The position numbers and the translations under genes are program-made. The notes below the pieces were generated by a model. The model had not been told where the DNA came from. It made no database searches and worked only from the letters and a program-made list of their open reading frames with translations. DNA of 13,515 nucleotides. It comes from an uncultured Clostridia bacterium (GTDB lineage Bacteria > Bacillota > Clostridia > Christensenellales > Borkfalkiaceae). The number at the start of each line of letters is the position of its first letter. Position 1 is the stretch's first letter. This document shows positions 6,942-13,442 of the stretch, in pieces. The stretch spans positions 1 to 13,515 of the forward strand of contig CAMWHW010000005.1 of assembly GCA_947174175.1 (NCBI GenBank), read 5' to 3'.

Positions 6942-8381
6942 TTAATCTTTCTTATCTTGATTTTCCTGATTATTATTTTCTTCGGCGCTTCCTTCCGTTT
7001 CAGCCTTTGCAAACTTTGCCGCCTTTTTAAGGAACGCCTGCTTGTTCTTTTTGTAGAATTTAAGTTTAACGGGTGATATCAGATGGAACAGTACGGTTAC
7101 CGTACAGATGCCCACCGCAATGCTTAAAAGTGTTAAAAGGCATATCGCTCCCCACTGCATGGCGGACATGGTAGCCATTTGCGGCGAAACGATAGCCTCC
7201 ATAGTGTAGTAGAGCGAACTGCCCGGCACCACCGCAATTATTGCCGGCACCAGAATAATAGTCGCGGGAATTTTGATTTTCCTCGCCATAAACTCCGATA
7301 AAATAGCCGCAAACAGCGTGGGAACGAGTACTATTACAAACACGTAGTCGTTGTTATATTTAAAAGCTTCAAGCATACCGACGTACACGCCCAAAGCAAG
7401 AACGCTTGCCAGCAGAGCCCAGCCTATGCGCTTTAAATTCAGATTAAAGAACAGACACACCGCACCGGCGCCCAAAGTGCCGGATATCATAAGCATAAGC
7501 GCTCTGAACCACGTGGTGTTTTCGATTAAGTAGTACCACCCCGTAAACGTGCCTTTCGTAAAGTCTGCAATGGGCTTCAATGCGAATATGGAAACGCCGT
7601 AACCCGCCGCAATGACGACCGCCAGCAGTATACCGTTTAAGAGCTGGAACGTTCCGCTCATAAGATCGCCCGTAAACATATCGCGCACGGCATTGGTTGT
7701 CAACAGCCCCGGGATAAGTATCATTATCGTACCTATCATGACGTAGGAGCATTGGCATGGAAGCCCGATTAAGTTTAAAAGCTTGCACAGCGATACGCTT
7801 AAAACGCCGCCGACCAGCGACAGTAAAAACGTGGTTGCGTATGCGTTTAACGAACGCTTGGACAACACTTCGTTCAGTAAAGACATAACGAACGCGACCA
7901 AGAGCGCGGGCAGAACGTCGGCTATCGTGCCGCCGAAAAATATGGAATATATTCCCGAAACAAGCGACGCACCCGCTATCGTTACCCACTTGTTGCGCGT
8001 TCTGGAATGAGCCAGCTCGAAGCACATTTTAAGCGCCTGCTCCACGGGGTATTTGTTCGCGCATATATCGCGCGAAAGCTGATTGTATTTTTCAAGCCGC
8101 GCAAGGTTGTTAGAGGTCGAATACACCCTCTTCATATAGGAATGTTCGTGTCCGTCCGCCGTGCGCGCGCTGGCGATTATCATCGAGGGGAACGCCGCAA
8201 CGTTCGCCTCCTCCGCGTTGTAGGCGCGGCAGATTCTGTCCACCGCCGTTTCCACGCGCGAGACCGAACCGCCGCACGAAAGAATACCCACGCCTATTTC
8301 CAGCGCGAGTTCGAGTACCCTTTCGTAATCGACCTTTACCGTATTATCCGAATTTTCAGTAATTGTAATCAGCTCTTCCAT
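6942..8381 (-). CDS. Threonine/serine exporter (ThrE)-family membrane protein
   Basis: 479 residues. The N-terminal cytoplasmic part (about 1-130) has the family's ILSCGGSVSRVETAVDRICRAY-like block at about 33-54 and AAFPSMIIAS at 62-71. Residues about 132-440 form about ten hydrophobic segments, including MIGTIMILIPGL in the first half and IILVPAIIAVVPGSSLY in the second. This is the fused two-domain form of the ThrE family (DUF1212-type domain plus ThrE_2-type domain). Corynebacterium ThrE exports threonine and serine by proton antiport, but substrates of most relatives are untested. The C-terminal tail is highly charged and rich in Lys, Glu and Asn. The ATG is 9 nt after the TGA of the regulator gene with no clear SD, suggesting coupled translation. 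gltX follows 12 nt after the stop. Specific substrate is unknown. Confidence 0.88.
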   Translation of the reverse strand: MEELITITENSDNTVKVDYERVLELALEIGVGILSCGGSVSRVETAVDRICRAYNAEEANVAAFPSMIIASARTADGHEHSYMKRVYSTSNNLARLEKYNQLSRDICANKYPVEQALKMCFELAHSRTRNKWVTIAGASLVSGIYSIFFGGTIADVLPALLVAFVMSLLNEVLSKRSLNAYATTFLLSLVGGVLSVSLCKLLNLIGLPCQCSYVMIGTIMILIPGLLTTNAVRDMFTGDLMSGTFQLLNGILLAVVIAAGYGVSIFALKPIADFTKGTFTGWYYLIENTTWFRALMLMISGTLGAGAVCLFFNLNLKRIGWALLASVLALGVYVGMLEAFKYNNDYVFVIVLVPTLFAAILSEFMARKIKIPATIILVPAIIAVVPGSSLYYTMEAIVSPQMATMSAMQWGAICLLTLLSIAVGICTVTVLFHLISPVKLKFYKKNKQAFLKKAAKFAKAETEGSAEENNNQENQDKKD

Positions 8382-8390
8382 AATTTCAAT

Positions 8391-9008
8391 TCAAAGCTTA
8401 TGCCTGTGGTTGGGTTTGTAGAGCTTGCGCAACAAAAACCAGCCTATAACCAGAATCTGCACGCCCGCCGCAACTATATAGAACGGCCAGATGGGCACGC
8501 CCTTTGCAAACAGCGCAACGAAAACGTGAACTATTAATGCTATCGCCCATATTACCGCGGATGCCGCCAGCGTGGTGGTTATCCGTCTGCCCCACAGCGA
8601 GGAAAAGACGACCAGTACGACCGCAGAAACGAAAGGCGCAACCACGAACGTCAGATACGCCAGCGAACGCACGGACGAAATGTAGTACAGAATCATAAAT
8701 ATTCCCGTCGCCACCACCCACACGAGTCCCACCGAAAGCAAGGTTATAAGAAGATGCTTTTTTTCGAGGTTGAGTTTGGGCTTGACTACTTTTTCGGGCT
8801 GCTCCTTAACTATATCGTCAAGCGTTATATGATAAATTTCCGCAAGCTGAATGAGCACGCGCAGGTCGGGAATAGATTCCCCGCGCTCCCACTTGGATAC
8901 GGCCTTATCCGAATAATTAAGCATATCCGCAAGCTGCAACTGGGTAAGCCCCGCCTGCTGCCTGAGCCTGGTCAGATTTGCGGCAATAGTCTCTTTTAAA
9001 TCCGTCAT
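8391..9008 (-). CDS. XRE-family HTH regulator with four-TM C-terminal domain
   Basis: 205 residues. Residues 8-65 form a Cro/CI-type helix-turn-helix: NLTRLRQQAGLTQLQLADML, then SDKAVSKWERGESIPD. This is the SDKAVSKWERG subclass common in Firmicutes. A short Lys-rich linker (70-84) joins four predicted membrane helices (about 86-110, 117-138, 145-169, 173-193), with a basic HRHKL end. The protein should bind DNA from the membrane, perhaps sensing a membrane state or ligand; that is inference. I place the start at 9008 because homologous HTH proteins begin just there. The open frame continues to 9359 but only through the promoter region and into divergent degV. There is no SD; a perfect TATAAT ends 6 nt upstream. 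It is the first gene of the operon with the ThrE-like exporter, gltX and the ABC transporter, and probably regulates its own promoter and that of degV. Confidence 0.9.
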   Translation of the reverse strand: MTDLKETIAANLTRLRQQAGLTQLQLADMLNYSDKAVSKWERGESIPDLRVLIQLAEIYHITLDDIVKEQPEKVVKPKLNLEKKHLLITLLSVGLVWVVATGIFMILYYISSVRSLAYLTFVVAPFVSAVVLVVFSSLWGRRITTTLAASAVIWAIALIVHVFVALFAKGVPIWPFYIVAAGVQILVIGWFLLRKLYKPNHRHKL

Positions 9009-9014
9009 ACAAAA

Positions 9015-9044
9015 ATTATAGCACAGACTAAGCGTAAATGGCAA
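9015..9044 (-). promoter_or_regulatory. Strong extended -10 promoter of the regulator operon, leaderless geometry
   Basis: On the minus strand TTGCCA (9039-9044, 5 of 6) is followed after 18 nt by TATAAT (9015-9020, 6 of 6), preceded by TGC, an extended -10. The -10 box ends 6 nt before the ATG at 9008, so the predicted transcription start coincides with the first base of the start codon. No SD can fit. This promoter is the best candidate for driving the regulator, exporter, gltX and ABC genes, since no other convincing promoter is seen between them. Confidence 0.78.
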
Positions 9045-9054
9045 ATAATTTGGG

Positions 9055-9140
9055 CACTCTACCGGCAGTAGAGTGTGAAATTTTTGCGGTAGAGTTGTGA
9101 AATTGTGCCGTTTAGACCGCCGCAAAAATCGTAGACCGCC
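9055..9140 (+). repeat. Operator-like inverted and direct repeat cluster between divergent promoters
   Basis: A perfect 8-bp inverted repeat CACTCTAC-N5-GTAGAGTG spans 9055-9075. Its right arm extends into GTAGAGTGTGAAATT (9068-9082), repeated with one inserted base as GTAGAGTTGTGAAATT (9089-9104). Further along TAGACCGCC occurs twice (9113-9121, 9132-9140). TTTTTGCGG (9081-9089) and CCGCAAAAA (9120-9128) are a 9-bp inverted pair. The GTAG/TTAG starts fall at 9068, 9089, 9112 and 9131, spaced 19-23 nt, about two helical turns. The cluster fills the space between the -35 boxes of the divergent regulator and degV promoters, where a regulator would control both. Binding by the adjacent HTH protein is inferred. 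Confidence 0.6.
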
Positions 9141-9151
9141 AAACCGCGGGC

Positions 9152-9170
9152 AAAGGTTGTAAAAACCTTT
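9152..9170 (+). promoter_or_regulatory. Inverted repeat over the degV -35 box, possible operator
   Basis: AAAGGTT (9152-9158) and AACCTTT (9164-9170) form a perfect 7-bp inverted repeat with a 5-nt spacer. It overlaps the degV -35 box (9157-9162). A protein bound here would block RNA polymerase. It does not share sequence with the repeat cluster beside it, so a different regulator is possible; chance is not excluded. Confidence 0.4.
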
Positions 9171-9185
9171 TAGCTTGGTTATAAT
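9157..9185 (+). promoter_or_regulatory. Promoter of degV
   Basis: TTGTAA (9157-9162, 4 of 6) and TATAAT (9180-9185, 6 of 6) are separated by exactly 17 nt on the plus strand. Transcription would start near 9192, giving a leader of about 60 nt that contains a stem-loop and the degV SD. Confidence 0.7.
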
Positions 9186-9214
9186 AATATCGTAGTAAAA
9201 TTTACCCGAAAACC

Positions 9215-9236
9215 GTGAAGCGGCTGCCGCTTTCAC
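9215..9236 (+). other. Stem-loop in the degV leader, just upstream of the SD
   Basis: GTGAAGCGG (9215-9223) pairs with CCGCTTTCAC (9227-9236) around a CTG loop, with one bulged T. The helix ends 6 nt before the GGAGG SD (9243-9247). It lacks a T-run, so it is not a terminator. It may stabilise the 5' end or affect translation. It matches no riboswitch I recognise. Confidence 0.45.
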
Positions 9237-9252
9237 CTTAATGGAGGCAAAG

Positions 9253-10185
9253 ATGAGAAATTTCGATATATTCGCCGACTCGGCGGCAAACCTTACCGAA
9301 GAGTTGATTAAGGAGCATGATATAAAAATTATTTCGTACGCCTGCCTTATCGACGGCAAGGAAATAAACTGCTACGAGGACGGCGTTCCCTTTGCGGAAA
9401 CGGCAAAGAAATTTTACGCCGCTATGCGCGAGGGCGCGGACACCAAGACAACTTTGGTAAACGCCGACAAGATTATGACGGCGGTTACCCCCTCTCTGGA
9501 AGCTGGGCGCGACGCGCTTATAATCACCATTGCGGAGGGCATAAGCGGCACGTACAACCAGGCTGTTGAAGCGGCGAAAGAACTGGGCAAAAAGTTCCCC
9601 GACAGAAAGATACTCGTATCTCAAAGCGCAAACGCATCTTTGGGCGAAGGACTGGTTGCACTGTACGCCGCCAGGCTTGCCGCCGACGGAAAGGACGTCG
9701 TAAGCTGCCACCAATGGATAGAGAGCAACAAATTCAATATACACGGCGTGTGCACCGTAGATTCGCTTAAATATTTAAAACGCGGCGGAAGAGTTTCTAC
9801 CGCGCTTGCGATTGCGGGCACGATACTGAACATTAAGCCCGTTCTGCACGGCGACGAAAACAGTAAGCTTACCGTATTCTGCAACGAGCGCGGAAGAAAG
9901 AAGTCCATCGCAAGACTTATAGAAACCTTTAAGGAAAACGTTATAGACCCCGAAAACCAGACGGTTGCAATTGCGCACGCGGACTGCGAGGAAGAGGCTT
10001 TGGAGCTTGCAGAGCGCATTAAAGCGCTTGGTGCAAAGGATATAGTTATGAACTATTACGATCTGTGCACGGGCGCGCACGCAGGTCCAGGCACCATTGC
10101 GCTGTTCTTTACGGGCAAGTCGCGTCTTATCGCCGCAGAAAAGACGGCTGGCGCAAAGGTCGGAGTTAAAGCAAAACAGAGCTGA
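9253..10185 (+). CDS. DegV-family fatty-acid-binding protein (FakB-like)
   Basis: 310 residues. DegV proteins bind a fatty acid; FakB members present it to the kinase FakA for phosphorylation and entry into phospholipid synthesis. Family marks are FADSAANLT at 7-15, GISGTYNQA at 96-104, VDSLKYLKRGGRVS at 169-182, GTILNIKPVL at 189-198, and HAGPGTIALFF at 276-286 near the C-terminus. The segment where many FakB proteins carry TSQPS reads TKTTLVNADK (64-73), a departure that may alter ligand contacts. I chose the ATG at 9253 rather than 9241: GGAGG at 9243-9247 sits 5 nt before it, whereas the upstream ATG would overlap the SD. The gene is the only plus-strand gene here, has its own promoter, and ends at a bidirectional terminator. 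No fakA-like gene is present in the window, so the exact FakB role is unproven. Confidence 0.9.
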   Translation: MRNFDIFADSAANLTEELIKEHDIKIISYACLIDGKEINCYEDGVPFAETAKKFYAAMREGADTKTTLVNADKIMTAVTPSLEAGRDALIITIAEGISGTYNQAVEAAKELGKKFPDRKILVSQSANASLGEGLVALYAARLAADGKDVVSCHQWIESNKFNIHGVCTVDSLKYLKRGGRVSTALAIAGTILNIKPVLHGDENSKLTVFCNERGRKKSIARLIETFKENVIDPENQTVAIAHADCEEEALELAERIKALGAKDIVMNYYDLCTGAHAGPGTIALFFTGKSRLIAAEKTAGAKVGVKAKQS

Positions 10186-10197
10186 GTTATAATTGAA

Positions 10198-10231
10198 AAA
10201 GCCTGCGCGGAAATTTTTCCGCGCAGGCTTT
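10198..10231. terminator. Bidirectional Rho-independent terminator between degV and the HIT gene
   Basis: A 16-bp perfect palindromic stem pairs 10198-10213 with 10216-10231; its GC core is GCCTGCGCGG/CCGCGCAGGC. On the plus strand it is followed by TTTATTTTTTCTT, on the minus strand by a T-run. It lies 13 nt past the degV stop and 12 nt past the HIT stop (10243), so it should end both convergent transcripts. Confidence 0.95.
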
Positions 10232-10242
10232 ATTTTTTCTTC

Positions 10243-10584
10243 TTATAAATCGCCCAAAGGCTGACCGCCGAGTATATGAATATGCAGATGGAACACCGTC
10301 TGTCCCGCGTCGTCGCCCTGGTTTATTATCAGGCGGTAACCGTTTTCACAACCGTTCGCCGCGGCGATTTCCGGTATTTTGGTAAGCATATATTTCAGAA
10401 TTTCGGCGTCCTCTTCCCCCGCCTCCGAAAGAAGCTTGAAGTGCGACTTGGGCACGGCGAGAAGGTGCACCTTCGCCTTGGGTTCCAGGTCCTTGAACAC
10501 GCACATTTTATCGTCGTCGTAAACGACCGAAGTGGGAATTTCACCCTTGATTATTCTGCAAAAGATACATTTTCCGTCGAGCAT
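10243..10584 (-). CDS. HIT-family (HinT-like) nucleotide hydrolase
   Basis: 113 residues, the normal size of HinT-type proteins. These are cytoplasmic nucleotide-binding hydrolases or transferases, typically purine nucleoside phosphoramidases. The histidine triad HLHIHIL is at 99-105, with His101 and His103 in the catalytic H-x-H-x-H set. CIFC at 6-9 is the N-terminal Cys pair often part of a zinc site, together with FKDLEPKAKVHLLAVPK, a conserved nucleotide-pocket segment. I chose ATG 10584 over an upstream TTG at 10602. The TTG would sit at the SD itself, GGAGGG, which lies 10 nt before 10584. The first 34 nt overlap the end of the prsW-like gene in another frame, so translation is probably coupled. 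It is the last gene of the operon. HIT genes are often found near mtaB and rsmE in Firmicutes. Confidence 0.93.
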   Translation of the reverse strand: MLDGKCIFCRIIKGEIPTSVVYDDDKMCVFKDLEPKAKVHLLAVPKSHFKLLSEAGEEDAEILKYMLTKIPEIAAANGCENGYRLIINQGDDAGQTVFHLHIHILGGQPLGDL

Positions 10585-12209
10585 AATTTTTTGACCCTCC
10601 AACTTTTAATGAACAAAGATATATAGCACACGGCTGACGAGCCGAGTATTGCCGCAAACGTACAGAACAGCGACAGATATTTCCAGTCGCTGAGGTCGCG
10701 AACGAACGCGGGGTTGTATATAAACACTTCAACGTCGCCGTTACGGCGGAAGTTGTAACCTGTTACACTGCTGTTTATACGGAAGAACGAAGCGTACAGC
10801 TTGCCGTCGTTATACAAGTCTTCCTTGTAGTAGGTATTCACACCCTCGTTAGTAGTTACCGTAGCCGAAACCGCAACGGGGAAATAGTAGTCCCTCTGGC
10901 TGACCGTGTCGTAGCTGACGGTATATTCGTAATTGTACGTAACCGAACCGTCCGTTTCACGCTGCACCACACGGTCGGGTACGGGTGTCGGATAAGTGTT
11001 TGCGTGCTCGTCAAACCTTCTGTTTTCCTTTGCGTCGAAAACAAGATCGTTTTGCATAAAGCTCACGAAGCTTTCCGCGTCCTTGAAAGTCTGAGTGCCG
11101 TACGTTTCACGGAAAGGAAGCGAGCAATAGCATATTGCGATAATCGCCATAAGGAACACGCCCAGCGTCACGGCAAAGCGCCCCCAGTGCTTCCAGTACA
11201 GTGGGTCGTTTTTGCTAAGCGACTTTACCGCCAGGTCCTCCTGCTCCGCCTGCTCGAACATTTCGCGCACGGCGGCGACGTTTTTATACAGCTCCTCCAT
11301 CGGAAGTTTGTTCTGACTGTAAATCTTCTTCCTTTCGAAGCAGAGAATTAGCACGCACTCCACGCTTGCCACCAGCGCACAGCCCGCGTACACGAAGCCC
11401 AGCGCAACGTTGCCGAGAGGCAGATCCCAGCAGATATGCAGTCCGCACGAAAGAATGGAAACGAGGTAAAACGCAATATTTGCGAGATGCCTTTTGAAAT
11501 GGCAATACGCCCAGCCGACCGCCGCCGTCCACAGCGTGTGCGTGCACACCGCCGAAGCTCCGCGTGCCACCGACACTTCGATTATCGTGGTGAGGTTCAT
11601 AACGGGCATTTCGTTTGCCTGCACGAAGATATAACCCATATCCTCCACTATGGAAAAGCCGCAGCCCACGGCGGCGCCCATAAGAAAGCCCGCAAGCGGC
11701 GAATTTTTACGCGACGTGACTATCACCGCGATAACGGCAACCGCTTTGGGCAGCTCCTCAAAAAAGCCCGAATATACAGCCCTCAGCCAGGGGTTGTCCG
11801 ACGAAAAAATATTGAAAAGTATCTGCGAAATTATGTTAGCCATTGCGCCGCCCAGAAGCATTGCAAGGCAGACCGACATAAACGATAAATCTTTTTTGGG
11901 ATACAGCTCGTACAGAAACAGCAGGAACGAAAGGTTAAGACAGCACGAAGCCAGAACTGTTATGGTGGGTATGAACAGCTCGTTGGAAGTGAAGCGCACT
12001 ATTAAAAGAAATACCGCGTACAGCACGAACATGAGCGCAAACAATCTGATATACGCCCAGGGATACTTCTTGTTTACGCCGCCGTCGCCGCGCATGCCGC
12101 GCGTAAGCAGTTCGGAATATTCCTCTCCCGAATGTCTTCTGAACGTCTGCTTGAAGAAGTTTGCTATTACGTTGTTCGCCCTTTTCGGGGTACTTCCGCT
12201 TTTAACCAT
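10551..12209 (-). CDS. PrsW-family intramembrane protease with extra C-terminal extracytoplasmic domain
   Basis: 552 residues. The membrane core (about 52-292) has the PrsW glutamic-protease marks: FFEELPK with Glu151-Glu152, GFSIVEDMGY at 184-193, HTLWTAAVGWA at 224-234 and CGLHICWDLP at 255-264. These are the conserved Glu and His residues thought to form the active site. Bacillus subtilis PrsW cleaves an anti-sigma factor; the target here is unknown. After a cytoplasmic linker (about 292-343) there is another membrane helix (about 345-362) and about 145 residues outside the cell, Tyr-rich and beta-like, with alternating polar and aromatic residues. A final helix (about 511-533) and short tail follow. 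This part is not in ordinary PrsW of about 220 residues and I do not recognise it. GGAG lies 8 nt before the ATG. The gene starts 15 nt after mtaB and overlaps the HIT gene by 34 nt. Confidence 0.85.
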   Translation of the reverse strand: MVKSGSTPKRANNVIANFFKQTFRRHSGEEYSELLTRGMRGDGGVNKKYPWAYIRLFALMFVLYAVFLLIVRFTSNELFIPTITVLASCCLNLSFLLFLYELYPKKDLSFMSVCLAMLLGGAMANIISQILFNIFSSDNPWLRAVYSGFFEELPKAVAVIAVIVTSRKNSPLAGFLMGAAVGCGFSIVEDMGYIFVQANEMPVMNLTTIIEVSVARGASAVCTHTLWTAAVGWAYCHFKRHLANIAFYLVSILSCGLHICWDLPLGNVALGFVYAGCALVASVECVLILCFERKKIYSQNKLPMEELYKNVAAVREMFEQAEQEDLAVKSLSKNDPLYWKHWGRFAVTLGVFLMAIIAICYCSLPFRETYGTQTFKDAESFVSFMQNDLVFDAKENRRFDEHANTYPTPVPDRVVQRETDGSVTYNYEYTVSYDTVSQRDYYFPVAVSATVTTNEGVNTYYKEDLYNDGKLYASFFRINSSVTGYNFRRNGDVEVFIYNPAFVRDLSDWKYLSLFCTFAAILGSSAVCYISLFIKSWRVKKLCSTENVSFAE

Positions 12210-12224
12210 TTAAAGCTCCATTGA

Positions 12225-13442
12225 TTACTGACCGTCGATAATTGCCGACGCGCCGTCGCGGAAGGGCTCGGTAAGCCGCACTTTAAGCTTGCCGCCATGC
12301 TCTCCGCGCACGTAAACTTTTATATATCCCTCGGTGTAGCCGCTCGTGTATTCGCCGTCGTACTCTTCGCAAATCACGCAATAGCGCCGCCCCAACCGAT
12401 CTTTAATATACTTTTCTTCCGCAGCTTTACCGGCTTCCAGAAGTCTGTGCAGACGCTGCGACTTAACCGTTTTGGGAAGGTCGGGAAGACTGAACGCGCG
12501 CGTGCCCTCCCTGGGCGAAAACGCAAAGGCGTGCACCCTTGCAAAACCCGCTACGCCTATTATAGAAAGGCTGTCCTCGAAGTCCTTTTCACTCTCTCCG
12601 CAGAAGCCCGCAATTATATCCGTGGTTATAGCCGCGTCGGGAAAATGCGAGTATATAAGCGCGCATTTTTCAAGGTATTCCGCACGAGTATAGTGCCTGT
12701 TCATTGCACGTAAGACAGCGTCCGAACCGCTCTGCAACGACAGATGAAACTGCGGTGCAAAGTCCTTTAAACCTTTGAGCGCATCAAGCAATTTTTCGTC
12801 GATAACGTTGCACTCAATCGAACCAAGTCTTATGCGCTTGTCCGTAAATTGCAGCGCGCATATAAGCCCCACAAGCCCCTGCCCGCCGTCGTCGTAAGCC
12901 GAAATATTTATGCCCGTAAGCACTATTTCGGGCGCGGGGCACGCCTTGACTTCATTAACTATATCCCGCATCGGACGCGAGGTTACCCGCCCGCGCAGAT
13001 AGGGTATTACGCAGTACGAACAGAAGTTGTTGCACCCGTCCTCTATCTTGATAAAGGCGCGCGTTTTGACCTGCTTCGGGAAGCCGAGTTTCTGACAATC
13101 ACAGCCGCCGAAATCGTTTGCGATTGCCGACACGACCTGCTGTTTTTCACGCGCTCCGAAAATTGCGCGCACGCCCTCTTTTTTAAACTGCCCGCCGTCC
13201 TTCTGGGAAGCGCAGCCGCAAACGTACAAGGGCGCGTTCGGGTTGAATTTGCGCACGCGCGCAACAAGCTGACGGCTCTTTCTTTCCGCCTCCTTAGTGA
13301 CCGCGCAGGTATTTAAAACGTAAATATCAGCATACGAAAGTTCGTCCGAAACTTCCCAGCCACGGCTTTCCAGCTCCGCCATAATTGCGGCGCTTTCCAC
13401 CTCGTTTACCTTACAGCCGAGAGTGAACACAACCGCTTTCAT
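12225..13442 (-). CDS. mtaB: tRNA t6A37 methylthiotransferase MtaB
   Basis: 405 residues. MtaB converts t6A at position 37 of ANN-reading tRNAs to ms2t6A, using two [4Fe-4S] clusters and S-adenosylmethionine. The N-terminal MTTase domain has TLGCKVNEVESA at 8-19, NTCAVT at 44-49 and CGCASQ at 75-80, supplying Cys10, Cys46 and a third Cys. The radical-SAM motif CNNFCSYC is at 137-144 with Cys137, 141 and 144. LTGINISAYD and LSLQSGSDAVLRAMNR are further family marks, and a TRAM-like basic segment ends the protein. The family opening TLGCKVN, rather than the MiaB or RimO pattern, and the neighbour rsmE favour MtaB. I chose ATG 13442 because GGGAG lies 7-8 nt upstream and the ATG overlaps the rsmE stop (ATGA). 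A start at 13478 would add 12 residues without an SD. Confidence 0.92.
   Translation of the reverse strand: MKAVVFTLGCKVNEVESAAIMAELESRGWEVSDELSYADIYVLNTCAVTKEAERKSRQLVARVRKFNPNAPLYVCGCASQKDGGQFKKEGVRAIFGAREKQQVVSAIANDFGGCDCQKLGFPKQVKTRAFIKIEDGCNNFCSYCVIPYLRGRVTSRPMRDIVNEVKACPAPEIVLTGINISAYDDGGQGLVGLICALQFTDKRIRLGSIECNVIDEKLLDALKGLKDFAPQFHLSLQSGSDAVLRAMNRHYTRAEYLEKCALIYSHFPDAAITTDIIAGFCGESEKDFEDSLSIIGVAGFARVHAFAFSPREGTRAFSLPDLPKTVKSQRLHRLLEAGKAAEEKYIKDRLGRRYCVICEEYDGEYTSGYTEGYIKVYVRGEHGGKLKVRLTEPFRDGASAIIDGQ

Noticed and set aside
9009..9359. Upstream extension of the regulator reading frame to 9359
   Set aside because: It crosses the regulator promoter, the repeat array, the degV promoter and the degV start; HTH proteins of this class begin at the 9008 ATG.
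9238..9744. Minus-strand open frame opposite degV
   Set aside because: The plus strand encodes a complete DegV protein with SD and promoter; the antisense product has no recognisable features.
10585..10602. TTG start for the HIT protein
   Set aside because: The TTG overlaps the SD itself; GGAGGG is correctly placed for the ATG at 10584, which also fits the usual HIT N-terminus.
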